Assembly (NCBI RefSeq): GCF_001469165.1 | Contig: NZ_JABX01000009.1 | Location: forward strand, 1-64,000 | DNA: 64,000 nt | Direction: 5' to 3' | Origin: Thiohalocapsa sp. ML1 | GTDB lineage: Bacteria; Pseudomonadota; Gammaproteobacteria; Chromatiales; Chromatiaceae | Shown: one piece after another, positions 28,235 to 36,414 of the stretch | How positions within the stretch are numbered: position 1 is the stretch's first letter | Layout of the letters: each line of letters begins with the position of its first letter | Program-made: the position numbers and the translations under genes | Notes under the pieces: model-generated | The model's database searches: none | Told to the model about the DNA's origin: nothing | What the model saw: the letters and a program-made list of their open reading frames with translations, nothing else

Positions 28235-29368
28235 ATGCGCACCTTCCCGTCCGTCCCGCGGAGCCGCACCGTGCTGCCGACAAACCGCTTTCCGCTGCGC
28301 CTGGGCCTGCTCTGGGCCGCGCTGATCACGCTGGCCCTGCCGCTTTGCGCCGAGGACACCGGCGCGGCACCGGAGCCCGCAACGCCCGTGCAGGAGCTCG
28401 TCTTCTTTACCTGGGCCGATTTCATCGATCCCGGCGTTGTCGCGGACTTTGAGCGCGAGTACGGCGTGCGGGTCCGCGAGGTCCACTTCGAGAACGACGA
28501 GGTTCGCGACCGGGTCATGGCCGAGACCGGCGGCGCAGGCTTCGACCTGTTGCTGGTGGACGGCACCGGCGTCGAGGCCTATCGGCGGCGGGGCTGGATC
28601 GCGCCCATCGACGCCGCCGCCGCGCCGAATCTCGCGCACATCGCCCCGCGCTGGCTGCCTGCAGGGGCGGCCGGGCGCGCCGCCGCCGTGCCCTATGTCT
28701 GGGGTACGCTCGGCATCGCCTATCGTCGCGATCTACTCGGGCGGGAGCTTGACTCCTGGATGGACCTGCTGCGCCCAGAGCCGGACCTCGCTGGGCGCAT
28801 CCTCATGAGCTCGGACTCGCTGGATCTGGTCGGCATGGTGCTGAAGGCGCTCGGGCATTCGATGAACAGCACCGACCCGCAGGCGCTCGCCGCCGCGCGC
28901 GACCTGCTGCTGGAGCAGGCACCGGCCGTGCATCGCTACGGGGCGCTCGCGGTGGACGAGGGCTCCGAGCTGCTCGGGCCGGACGTCGTCGCCGGCATGA
29001 CCTTCAACGGCGATGCCGCCGCGCTGATGGAGCACAACACCTCGGTCGTCTACGTGGTGCCGCGCGAAGGCGGCGCGCTCTGGGTGGATTTTCTGGCCGT
29101 GGCCGCCGCCAGTGAGCAGAAGGCCCTGGCCACCGCGTTCATCGACTATCTGAATCGGCCCGAGGTGGCCGCGCGCAACGCGCAGGGCATCTATTACGCG
29201 ACGCCCAACCGCGCCGCCGAGGCGCTGCTGCCGGCCGCCTTTCGGGCCGACCCGCTGGTGTACCCGGACGCGGACACGCTTGCCCGCTGCGAGCCGTACC
29301 GGCGGCTCACGCCGGAGGCCCAGCGCACACGGGCGCAGATCGTCTCCCAAGTCGTGGACGGGGGTTGA
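28235..29368 (+). CDS. PotD/NspS-like periplasmic polyamine-binding protein
   Basis: A 377-residue extracytoplasmic solute-binding protein with a signal peptide (FPLRLGLLWAALITLALPLCAEDT) and the spermidine/putrescine-binder pattern VFFTWADFIDPGVVADFEREYG, VPYVWGTLGIAYRRDLL, and DFLAVAAASEQKALATAFIDYLNRPEVAA. No ABC permease or ATPase gene is adjacent. Instead the next gene, three bases after the stop, encodes a membrane GGDEF-EAL protein, the arrangement of the Vibrio NspS-MbaA system in which a PotD-like protein reports polyamines to a cyclic di-GMP enzyme. Ligand and sensor role are inferred from this pairing. Confidence 0.85.
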   Translation: MRTFPSVPRSRTVLPTNRFPLRLGLLWAALITLALPLCAEDTGAAPEPATPVQELVFFTWADFIDPGVVADFEREYGVRVREVHFENDEVRDRVMAETGGAGFDLLLVDGTGVEAYRRRGWIAPIDAAAAPNLAHIAPRWLPAGAAGRAAAVPYVWGTLGIAYRRDLLGRELDSWMDLLRPEPDLAGRILMSSDSLDLVGMVLKALGHSMNSTDPQALAAARDLLLEQAPAVHRYGALAVDEGSELLGPDVVAGMTFNGDAAALMEHNTSVVYVVPREGGALWVDFLAVAAASEQKALATAFIDYLNRPEVAARNAQGIYYATPNRAAEALLPAAFRADPLVYPDADTLARCEPYRRLTPEAQRTRAQIVSQVVDGG

Positions 29369-29371
29369 CGC

Positions 29372-31840
29372 GTGCGACTGCAGGCCAAGCTGGCGCTGGC
29401 GCTGGCGCCGTTGGTGGCCGGGCCCCTGCTCGCGCTGGGCTGGCTCAGCTACGGCTCGCTCAAGGCCGACATCGAGCAGAACGCCGCCGAGGACCTGCGC
29501 GGTGCGCTCCATATCGCCGAGGACGCCGTCGCCAAGCTCACGTCGCGCGCGCAGACCGACCTTGCCGTGTTCGCCAAGGCACCCGGGGTCGAGCAGTACG
29601 CCCGCGCTAGCGACGACCCGGACCGGCACTACCTCTTCCAGCCCGGGCTCCTGCGCCTGCTGCATGGCTTTCGCGAGGCCTATCCCGAGTACCTGGAGCT
29701 GCGCTTTCTGCTCCCGGACGCCACCGTAGACGCACGTGCCGTGGCCCGCGGCCGAGAGGCGGGCACGGAGGTCGGCAGCCTGGATGCGCGCGCTGCCGAG
29801 CATGCGCCGGGCGGCGCGGCGCCGAGCATGTGGCTCGCTGCCGATGCCCCGGAGCCGGCCTTCGAGCTGCTGCACCGGATCAGCCTGCCGGACGCCTACG
29901 GCAGCGCCGCGAGCGGCGATATCCGCACCCGCGGCTACCTCGGCATGACCGTGTCGCTGGAGCCCGTCTACGAGGGCCTGCGCAAGCTGCCGTTCGACTT
30001 CGCGGGTTTCGTGCAACTGGTTCTGCCGGATGGCCGGGTGCTGTTCGACACGCGCGCCGGCACGCGGCCGGAGCACCTCAATGATGGCCTGGCGCTGCTG
30101 CTGGCGGTGCCGGAGGCAGCGGCCGGCGCCGCCCCGCGGCTCGTGCAGACGCCGTGTTGGCTCGCCGGCAGCCAATTCGCGGAGCCCGGCCTCTTCGTCA
30201 TCGCGGCGCTGCCGCGCACCGAGCTCAAGGAGCCGCTCCTGGCGCTCAAGCTGCAGATGCTCGGGCTCACGCTGGGGGCGATCGGGCTGCTCTGGGCGGT
30301 GCTTTGGGCACTGCTGCGGAAGCTCGTGCTGACGCCGGTGCGGGCGCTGCACGACGCCGCCGAGCGCATCGGTGCCGGCGACCTGCGCCCGGCCATCCCG
30401 GTCAGCGCCCGCGATGAGCTGGGGGACCTCGCCGGCGCGGTGCGCGACATGGGGGAGCGCCTGGCGCTGGCCCATAGTCAGGTGGAGCACCAGGCCTTTC
30501 ACGACCACCTGACGGACCTGCCGAACCGGCGCCTGATCCGCGAGCTGCTCGCCGACGAGGTCGGCAAGGCCCAGCACGACGGCGCCCATGTCGCGGTGCT
30601 GTTCGTGGACATCGACAACTTCAAGCGCATCAACGATGCGCTGGGGCATGCCGCCGGCGATGAGCTGTTGCGCGTGATGGCGCAGCGCCTGGGCGAGGTC
30701 GCCGCCGGCATCGGCCGGCCCCGGCGCAGCCACCTCGCGCGCCTGGGCGGCGACGAGCTGCTGATGGTGCTCGCGGGCACCGTGGACCCGAACGTGGCGG
30801 GGGACATCGCGGGGCGGGTGCTGGCGGCGGTGACGGCGCCCGTGGAGCTCGGCGAGCTGCGCCAGGTGGTCACCGCAAGCATCGGCATCGCACTGTATCC
30901 GCGCGATGCGGCGGACGCCGAAGGCCTGATCCGCGCCGCCGACCTCGCGATGTACGCGGCCAAGGCCGACGGCCGCAACGCGATGCGCTTCTATTCGGGC
31001 GAGCTCAACGCCCGCGTCGCCGCGCGCATGCGGCTTGAGAACGCGCTGCGCTGCGCGCTGGAAGGCAACGAGTTGCGCGTCTACTATCAGCCCATCGTCG
31101 ATGTCGCGAGCGGTCGGCCGGAGGGCTTCGAGGCCTTGCTGCGCTGGCAGGATGATGAGCTCGGCGTCGTGTCGCCGACGGAATTCATCCCCATCGCCGA
31201 AGACACCGGCATGATCCTCGCGATTGGCCGCTGGGCGCTCGGCGAGGTCTGCCGGCAGATTGCGGCCTGGCGCGCCGCCGGTATTGCGACGCCGCCGGTG
31301 GCCGTGAACGTCTCGGCCGTGCAGTTGAACCGCGAGGATCTGGCGCCGGTGATCGCCTATCATCTCGCCGACTACGGGCTCACCCCCGCGGACTTGGTGG
31401 TGGAGGTCACGGAGTCCGCGCTGATGGCGCTCGACCCGCGCAGCGAGGCGCGCTTCATGGCGCTGCGCCGGCTCGGTGTCGCGGTGCACATCGACGACTT
31501 CGGCACCGGCTATTCATCGCTGTCGTATCTGCGCCGGTTCCAGTTCGACTGCGTCAAGATCGACGCGAGCTTCATCCGCGGCGTCACCGACGCGGGCGAC
31601 GACCGCATTCTGGTGACCGCCATCATCGCGCTGGCCCACGCGCTGGAGACCAAGGTAATTGCCGAGGGCATCGAGACCGCCGCGCAGGCCGCGGCCCTCG
31701 CGGAGCTTGGCTGCCGGCTTGGCCAGGGGTTCTACTATGCTCGGCCGCAGCCCCCCGAAGCCGCCGGGCGCCTGGTCGGGCAGCGGCTGCCCGCCGTCGG
31801 CACGGGCGACGCAGCGCAGTCGGCGTGCGCCGAGGCCTGA
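29372..31840 (+). CDS. Membrane GGDEF-EAL protein, likely c-di-GMP phosphodiesterase (MbaA-like)
   Basis: An 822-residue inner-membrane sensor. Order: N-terminal helix (LALALAPLVAGPLLALGWLSYG), periplasmic domain to about residue 285, second helix (LGLTLGAIGLLWAVLWALL), HAMP, GGDEF domain, EAL domain. The cyclase motif reads RLGGDELLM, with Leu in place of Phe, so cyclase activity is doubtful. The phosphodiesterase residues look complete: EALLRW, NVSAVQL, VEVTESALM, IDDFGTGYSSL, KIDASFI, AEGIET and QGFYYA. A GTG at 29372, three bases after the previous stop with a G-rich stretch before it, is the start. Coupling to the PotD-like gene suggests that polyamine binding controls c-di-GMP breakdown. 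Confidence 0.9.
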   Translation: MRLQAKLALALAPLVAGPLLALGWLSYGSLKADIEQNAAEDLRGALHIAEDAVAKLTSRAQTDLAVFAKAPGVEQYARASDDPDRHYLFQPGLLRLLHGFREAYPEYLELRFLLPDATVDARAVARGREAGTEVGSLDARAAEHAPGGAAPSMWLAADAPEPAFELLHRISLPDAYGSAASGDIRTRGYLGMTVSLEPVYEGLRKLPFDFAGFVQLVLPDGRVLFDTRAGTRPEHLNDGLALLLAVPEAAAGAAPRLVQTPCWLAGSQFAEPGLFVIAALPRTELKEPLLALKLQMLGLTLGAIGLLWAVLWALLRKLVLTPVRALHDAAERIGAGDLRPAIPVSARDELGDLAGAVRDMGERLALAHSQVEHQAFHDHLTDLPNRRLIRELLADEVGKAQHDGAHVAVLFVDIDNFKRINDALGHAAGDELLRVMAQRLGEVAAGIGRPRRSHLARLGGDELLMVLAGTVDPNVAGDIAGRVLAAVTAPVELGELRQVVTASIGIALYPRDAADAEGLIRAADLAMYAAKADGRNAMRFYSGELNARVAARMRLENALRCALEGNELRVYYQPIVDVASGRPEGFEALLRWQDDELGVVSPTEFIPIAEDTGMILAIGRWALGEVCRQIAAWRAAGIATPPVAVNVSAVQLNREDLAPVIAYHLADYGLTPADLVVEVTESALMALDPRSEARFMALRRLGVAVHIDDFGTGYSSLSYLRRFQFDCVKIDASFIRGVTDAGDDRILVTAIIALAHALETKVIAEGIETAAQAAALAELGCRLGQGFYYARPQPPEAAGRLVGQRLPAVGTGDAAQSACAEA

Positions 31841-31842
31841 GG

Positions 31843-31934
31843 GCAGGGCCGAGGGCCAAGGGCCAAGGGCCAAGGGAGTCCTCCTCGGTCCTTGGCCCTT
31901 GGCCCTTCGAAGGAGGCTCTGCCTCGCTAGTCGC
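31843..31934. repeat. Family B heptamer-hairpin repeat, copy 2
   Basis: Three or four GGGCCAA/GGGCCGA heptamers face CCTTGGC heptamers across GAGTCCTCCTCGG, then GAGGCTCTGCCTCGCTAG follows at about 31915-31932. It begins two bases after the stop of the GGDEF-EAL gene. Confidence 0.8.
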
Positions 31935-31967
31935 TGACCCCGTAACGCCGACGCCGAGCCAACGCCT

Positions 31968-32501
31968 ATGAACCAGCCGCAGCAACAGCACAAGACCCTG
32001 ACCATGACCCAGCTCATGACGCCGGACATGGCCAACTTTGCCGGCCATGTACACGGCGGCACCACGCTGCGCCTGCTCGATCAGGCCGCCTACGCCTGCG
32101 CCGCGCGCTACTGCAACAGCTATGTCGTGACGCTGTTCGTGGACCAGGTGTTCTTTCGCCAGCCGATCCACGTCGGCGAGCTCCTGACCCTGCTCGCGTC
32201 AGTGAACTACACGGGCACCACCTCAATGGAAATCGGCATCCGCGTGCTGGCCGAGGACATCATCCACAAGACCAGCCGGCACGTGATGACCTGCTATTTC
32301 ACCATGGTCGCCATGGACGACGAGGGCCGCCCGTTGCCTGTGCCGCCGCTCGCGATCGACACGCCCCTGGAGCGTCGCCGGCACGAGGCGGCCCGCCTGC
32401 GCCGGGAGCTGCGCCGCGAGGTCGAGCGGCGCATCCAGGACATCAAGCGCGCCGCGGCGGCAGCGGACGGCGGGGCGGGCGGGGAGGGCGTTAATAAGTA
32501 A
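31968..32501 (+). CDS. Acyl-CoA thioesterase, hotdog fold (YciA-like)
   Basis: A 177-residue thioesterase that would hydrolyse acyl-CoA to free acid and CoA. The family pattern is clear: LMTPDMANFAGHVHGGTTLR with catalytic Asp/His, LDQAAYACAARYCNSYVVT, VFFRQPIHVGE, and CYFTMVAMDDEGRPLPVP. After the hotdog domain there is a charged helical tail of about 45 residues (ERRRHEAARLRRELRREVER) that could oligomerise. The start gives the normal N-terminus, although the ribosome binding site is weak. Confidence 0.9.
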   Translation: MNQPQQQHKTLTMTQLMTPDMANFAGHVHGGTTLRLLDQAAYACAARYCNSYVVTLFVDQVFFRQPIHVGELLTLLASVNYTGTTSMEIGIRVLAEDIIHKTSRHVMTCYFTMVAMDDEGRPLPVPPLAIDTPLERRRHEAARLRRELRREVERRIQDIKRAAAAADGGAGGEGVNK

Positions 32502-32514
32502 CGGTTCATCAAAG

Positions 32515-32595
32515 GCATCGAAGTCGCCATCGAAGTCGCTATCGAAATCGCCCTCGAAATCGCCATCGAAATCGCTATCGGGATCGCCACGGCAT
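32515..32595. repeat. Family C hexamer array, copy 1
   Basis: Thirteen or so degenerate 6-mers of the ATCGAA/GTCGCC/ATCGCC type in a row, then CACGGCATGACATGGGG. A related CATGACACTGGGG follows the array at 62.3 kb, so the array and this motif seem to belong together. Confidence 0.75.
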
Positions 32596-32605
32596 GACAT
32601 GGGGT

Positions 32606-33451
32606 TCAGGCCGCGGCTTGGCGCGGCGGGATGTTCTGGTTCATCCGGAACAGGTTGCTGGGGTCGTAGCGCTCCTTCACGGCCTGGAGCCGCGCGAAAT
32701 TCTCGCCATGGCTCGCCGGCCAGAGCCGCGACTGGTCCTCGCCGTAGCCCGGGAAGTTGAGATAAGGCGATTGCCGGAAAAAAACGTACCGAATGGCGCA
32801 GGATTCTCGTCCGCCTTCAAGGAGCGGCAGCGGGTGCATAGTCGAACTATGCACCCGCTGCCGCGAGTCCGGGTGCTCCTGCGCACTCGCGCGCACCTGC
32901 CGGCCGTCGGCGGTGACCACCTCGGCGGCGATGAGGTTGTCGCAGCTCAGCCCGTGCTTGCGGCGCAGGTAGCCCATGCCGCCGCCCAGTGTCAGCCCGG
33001 CGACGCCGGTGACCGAGACCTCGCCGCCCGGGGTTGCGAGCCCGTGCGGCTGCGTGGCCTGGTCCACGTCCGCCCAGCGCGCGCCGGGGCCGACCCGTAC
33101 CCTGCGGGCGTCGGCGTTCACCTCGACCTCGCGCATCGCGGACAGGTCGATCACAAGCCCGTCGTCGCACACGGCGTAGCCCGCGACGCCGTGACCGCCG
33201 CCGCGCACGGACACCAGCAGATCGTGCTCCCGCGCAAAGCTCACCGCCGCGACCACATCGTCCGCCGTCTTGCAGCGGGCGATGAGCGCCGGGTGCCGGT
33301 CGATGCTGCCGTTCCAGACCTGGCACGCGGACGCGTAGTCCGGATGGGTGGGGTCCAGCACGGCGCCGCTGATCGACGCCTGGAGGCGTGCTTTGTCTTG
33401 ATCGCTGATGTCTTGATCGCTAATGCCGGGACGGGTCTGGGTCGTGGGCAT
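32606..33451 (-). pseudogene. FAD-linked (BBE-type) oxidoreductase with its core replaced by a family A repeat
   Basis: An uninterrupted 281-codon frame, but the protein is a mosaic. Residues 1-195 are the N-terminal FAD-binding-4 half (RGGGHGVAGYAVCDDGLVID, TPGGEVSVTGVAGLTLGGGM) up to VRASAQEHPD. Residues from SPYLNFPGYGED to the end are the C-terminal BBE segment (ENFARLQAVKERYDPSNLF). The 33 or so residues between (SRQRVHSSTMHPLP...RYVFFRQ) are the translated repeat A. Normal family members have some 460 residues, so about 200 residues of substrate domain are missing. It is unlikely to be an active oxidoreductase, although the reading frame is preserved. The ATG is at 33451. Confidence 0.8.
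32763..32866. repeat. Family A element, partial copy inside a coding frame
   Basis: Starts TAAGGCGATTGCCGG (same end as the copy at 5513), continues with CCGAATGGCGCAGG and ATTCTCGTCCGCCTTC, and closes with a perfect 19-bp-arm, 3-base-loop hairpin at 32824-32864. The right terminal repeat seen at 5646-5674 is absent. Hairpin sequence differs from the first copy on both arms in a compensating way. Confidence 0.88.
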
Positions 33452-33741
33452 GGCGGCTGACCTGCGTGGTTGGCGTGAGAGCCCAGAACCCAGCAAACGC
33501 AGCCCCGATCCAGCCCCGCCGCCTGCCTCACCCAGCTCGCTCCGCACCAGCCGGCGCTTTGCGCCGACAACGGGGCAAATCAACCGGCAATCGAAGGCCA
33601 AGCTCCCGAACCCTCGCCCTCGGCCCTCATCCCTTGCCCCTTCCTCGTTGGCCCATTCTCTGCAACACCCGCTGCAGTGCCGGCAGGGCGGCCGGCGCAA
33701 CACGCAGCCCAGAGGGACAGACGCCACAGCAGGAGTCCCCC
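33452..33741. other. Divergent intergenic region with a degenerate family B stretch
   Basis: Between the reverse-strand FAD gene and the forward cytochrome genes. At about 33603-33645 there is a run of CCCTCGG/CCCTTGC-like words, a decayed half of repeat B. Promoters for the cytochrome pair probably lie near its right end. Confidence 0.4.
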
Positions 33742-34284
33742 GTGAAGCCGGTGCTCGTCGCAATCGTCCTGGTCGTCGCCATGCCCGCCGGCGCCGCGGC
33801 GGCCTGGATGCTGATGGAGACGATGCTGGTGGCCACCTCGGGTCCGGCGTTCTGCACCACCTGCCACACCATGGCGCCCTTCGCGCGGACCTTCCGAGCA
33901 GACGTGCACGGCGGCAGCAACCCCGAGGGCACGGCCGCGCTCTGCACCGACTGCCACCTGCGCCATGACAACGTCGCGGCCTACCTCTGGACCAAGGCCC
34001 GCTTCGGCGCGCACGACGTCTGGGCCCAGCTCACCTACGACCTTGAGGCCATCGACTGGCGCGCCGGGCTCGCACGGCGGGCCGAGTACACCTTCGATTC
34101 CGGCTGCCTCAAGTGCCACCGCGCGCTCGCGGATGTCCGCGGCAATCAGCCCGCCTTCGTCGCCCACCGGCCGTACTTCCTGGGCGAGATCGAGCGCAAG
34201 TGTGTGGCCTGCCATCCGCACGTGGGGCACCGCGGTCTCGCCGCGGCGCTGCCGCCGTCCGCCACTGGAGAAGCCGATCCATGA
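33742..34284 (+). CDS. NapC/NirT-type tetraheme cytochrome c
   Basis: A 180-residue membrane-anchored quinol dehydrogenase. One N-terminal helix (VLVAIVLVVAMPAGAAAAWML) is followed by four haem-binding motifs CTTCH, CTDCH, CLKCH and CVACH, the NapC/NrfH pattern. It would take electrons from the quinol pool and pass them to a periplasmic multihaem partner. The GTG start at 33742 has AGGAG six bases upstream. Its TGA overlaps the ATG of the octahaem gene (ATGA), so the two are translated together and presumably form one complex, as in HaoC-HaoA pairs. Confidence 0.9.
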   Translation: MKPVLVAIVLVVAMPAGAAAAWMLMETMLVATSGPAFCTTCHTMAPFARTFRADVHGGSNPEGTAALCTDCHLRHDNVAAYLWTKARFGAHDVWAQLTYDLEAIDWRAGLARRAEYTFDSGCLKCHRALADVRGNQPAFVAHRPYFLGEIERKCVACHPHVGHRGLAAALPPSATGEADP

Positions 34285-35768
34285 ACCGCTATGCGTTCCT
34301 CGCCCCCGGTCTTGTCCTCACCCTGCTGCTCCTGGGCGGCACCGTCTTCACGCCGGGCCCGGCCCAAGAGCAGTCTCCGGACGCCGCAACCGCCCAGGCG
34401 GAACCGGGCGCACAAGCGCCATCGCCGCCGCCGGCGCCCGAGCAGGCGGCAGCAACCGCAGACCCCGCCCGGCAGCGGGCCGCGACCGAGACGCTCGGCG
34501 ACCTGAGCCAAGTCCGTTCCATCGTCATCGACCGCGGCGTGACCGCGCTCGGGCGGACCTGCGTTGAATGCCACAAGCACAGCAACCCGGGCATCATCAG
34601 CGACTGGAAGCGCAGCCGCCACGGCCACGTCGGCGTGACCTGCATCGACTGCCATCAGGTGCCGGCGGACGCGCCGAACGCGACTCAACACGAGTCCTTG
34701 GTCGGCACCGACACCTACATATCCGTGCTGGTGTCGCCGGACACCTGCGGGCGCTGCCATCCGCGGGAGCAGGAGCAGTTCGACCGCAGCGGCCACTTTC
34801 GCGCCTACCGTCAGCAAATCCCGAAGGACGATCTGCACGCCCTGGTGCACATGCACGAGGGCCGCGGCCACCCGGTGCTGAGCGCGGCGCCGGACATGAC
34901 GGGCTGCATGCAGTGCCACGGCACCGAGATCACGCTGGACGACGACGGCCGGCCGACGCCGCGCACCTGGCCCAACTCCGGCATGGGCAACATCTACCCG
35001 GACGGCAGTACCGGCAACTGCACCACCTGCCACACGCGTCACCGATTCTCCATCGAGGAGGCGCGCCATCCGCACGCCTGCGCGTCCTGCCATCTGGGCC
35101 CGGACCATCCGGACATCGAGGTGTTCGAGAACAGCAAGCACGGCCAACTCTACGAGGCCGAGCGCGACGAATGGCGCTGGGATTCCGCCCCGGACGCCTG
35201 GGAGCCCGGAGACTACCGCGGCCCCACCTGCGCCACCTGCCACATGAGCGGCATCGGCGAGCTCAGCACCACCCACAACGTCACCGAGCGGCTGTATTGG
35301 AACCTCTGGGCCAAGCGCTCCGACGTGCGCGGCTCCGAGGACGTCATGAGCCCGCTGCTCGGCGACGGCCCGGCGGGGCGCGAGAAGATGAAACGCGTGT
35401 GCATCGCCTGCCATGGCGAGCTGCATACGAACAGCTTCTTCTTCCAGGCGGACGCCGCCGTGCGCCTCTACAACGAGGCCTACTGGGAGCCCGCGAAGCA
35501 GATGCACGACGAGTTGGAGGCCGCCGGGCTGCTAAAGCAGAACCCCTGGAAGGACGACTTCCAGACCACCTTCTACTACCTCTGGCACCACGAGGGCCGC
35601 CGCGCCCGCCACGGCGCCATGATGGCCGGCCCGGACTGGGCGCACTGGCACGGCTTCTTCCAGCTCCAGCAGAGCTTCTATCGGCTGGAGGAGATCCACA
35701 AGGCGCGCATGGCGTCGGGGCGCATCGAGCCCGGGCCGCCCACGGGCCATGTCATCGACGAGCAGTAG
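34281..35768 (+). CDS. Octaheme cytochrome c of the hydroxylamine-oxidoreductase family
   Basis: A 495-residue periplasmic protein with an N-terminal hydrophobic export signal, an Ala/Pro/Gln-rich linker of about 50 residues, and eight CxxCH motifs (CVECH at about 94, then CIDCH, CGRCH, CMQCH, CTTCH, CASCH, CATCH, CIACH). The C-terminal block, WHHEGRRARHGAMMAGPDWAHWHGFF, is HAO-like. Family members either oxidise hydroxylamine (with a tyrosine cross-linked P460 haem) or, when paired with a NapC-type protein, reduce nitrite. Tyrosines are present at RLYNEAYW and FYYLW, but whether one occupies the cross-link position needs an alignment. Pairing with a quinol dehydrogenase favours a reductase. 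Confidence 0.88.
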   Translation: MNRYAFLAPGLVLTLLLLGGTVFTPGPAQEQSPDAATAQAEPGAQAPSPPPAPEQAAATADPARQRAATETLGDLSQVRSIVIDRGVTALGRTCVECHKHSNPGIISDWKRSRHGHVGVTCIDCHQVPADAPNATQHESLVGTDTYISVLVSPDTCGRCHPREQEQFDRSGHFRAYRQQIPKDDLHALVHMHEGRGHPVLSAAPDMTGCMQCHGTEITLDDDGRPTPRTWPNSGMGNIYPDGSTGNCTTCHTRHRFSIEEARHPHACASCHLGPDHPDIEVFENSKHGQLYEAERDEWRWDSAPDAWEPGDYRGPTCATCHMSGIGELSTTHNVTERLYWNLWAKRSDVRGSEDVMSPLLGDGPAGREKMKRVCIACHGELHTNSFFFQADAAVRLYNEAYWEPAKQMHDELEAAGLLKQNPWKDDFQTTFYYLWHHEGRRARHGAMMAGPDWAHWHGFFQLQQSFYRLEEIHKARMASGRIEPGPPTGHVIDEQ

Positions 35769-35825
35769 CGCGGGGACGCGCGCCGCCGTTGCTGCTGCCT
35801 GATCCACCCCACCGGAGATAAGACG

Positions 35826-36023
35826 ATGACAGACCCGCTGCTCGAACCGCACAAGCCGCAATTCGACTCCGCCCCGAACCAGGCCCGCAAGGCGGCGACC
35901 GTGGAGGAGTCCATGGCCGCCGCAGCGGCGCTGAAGCCCTCGGTCGGCACCGTGCGCGCCATCAACCGCAAGCGGCGGGCGGAGCTCGCCTGGCGCGGCA
36001 AGGATGCGCTGCCGCCCGAGTAG
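35826..36023 (+). CDS. Small hypothetical protein downstream of the HAO-like gene
   Basis: A 65-residue soluble protein (MTDPLLEPHKPQFDSAPNQA...) with no signal, membrane segment or cysteine. It has a strong GGAGATAAG ribosome binding site, so it is very probably translated. It lies 57 bases after the octahaem gene in the same direction and may belong to the same transcript. No family recognised. Confidence 0.65.
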   Translation: MTDPLLEPHKPQFDSAPNQARKAATVEESMAAAAALKPSVGTVRAINRKRRAELAWRGKDALPPE

Positions 36024-36117
36024 GGGGCTCGGCGGGCGTCTGGCACGGGGTGTGCTTTCTCTATGCCGGCGCGACCCCTTCCGTCGCGACCGGTTTATCA
36101 CCCACTGGAGTCCATCA

Positions 36118-36315
36118 ATGTCCATCGCCAGAGTCATTGAGATCAGCGCCGAGTCCCCGGAAAGCTTTGAGGCCGCAATCCGCCGCGGCATCGAGGATGC
36201 CAAGCGGGACATACCCAAGGTCGAAGGCGTCTGGATCAAGGATCAGCAGCTCGTCAACGACGGCGGCGTCAGTACCTTTCGCGTCGATATGAAGTTCACT
36301 TGCGTGCAGGATTGA
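36118..36315 (+). CDS. Dodecin (flavin-binding)
   Basis: A 65-residue dodecin: MSIARVIEISAESPESFEAA, IRRGIEDAKRDIPKVEGVWI with the flavin-stacking Trp, and a C-terminal FRVDMKFTCVQD strand. Dodecins form hollow dodecamers that store or buffer riboflavin, FMN or FAD in the cytosol. Length is typical. A perfect palindrome lies 48 bases downstream. Confidence 0.95.
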   Translation: MSIARVIEISAESPESFEAAIRRGIEDAKRDIPKVEGVWIKDQQLVNDGGVSTFRVDMKFTCVQD

Positions 36316-36363
36316 GCGCGCGCCTGGTCCATTACCACCGGCCGGTGCCGGCCCGGCCGTAGC

Positions 36364-36383
36364 TCCCGCCTGATCAGGCGGGA
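36364..36383. terminator. Perfect 20-bp palindrome after dodecin
   Basis: TCCCGCCTGATCAGGCGGGA, a perfect dyad without T-tract. It may act as a transcription-end hairpin for dodecin or be an isolated palindromic repeat. Confidence 0.45.
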
Positions 36384-36414
36384 CAGGTGATGCAGGCACC
36401 GCCGAGCCACCCCG

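Noticed and set aside
28733-31489. 918-codon open frame antisense to the GGDEF-EAL gene
   Set aside because: Composition is His/Gln/Arg-rich without motifs; the forward gene is certain.
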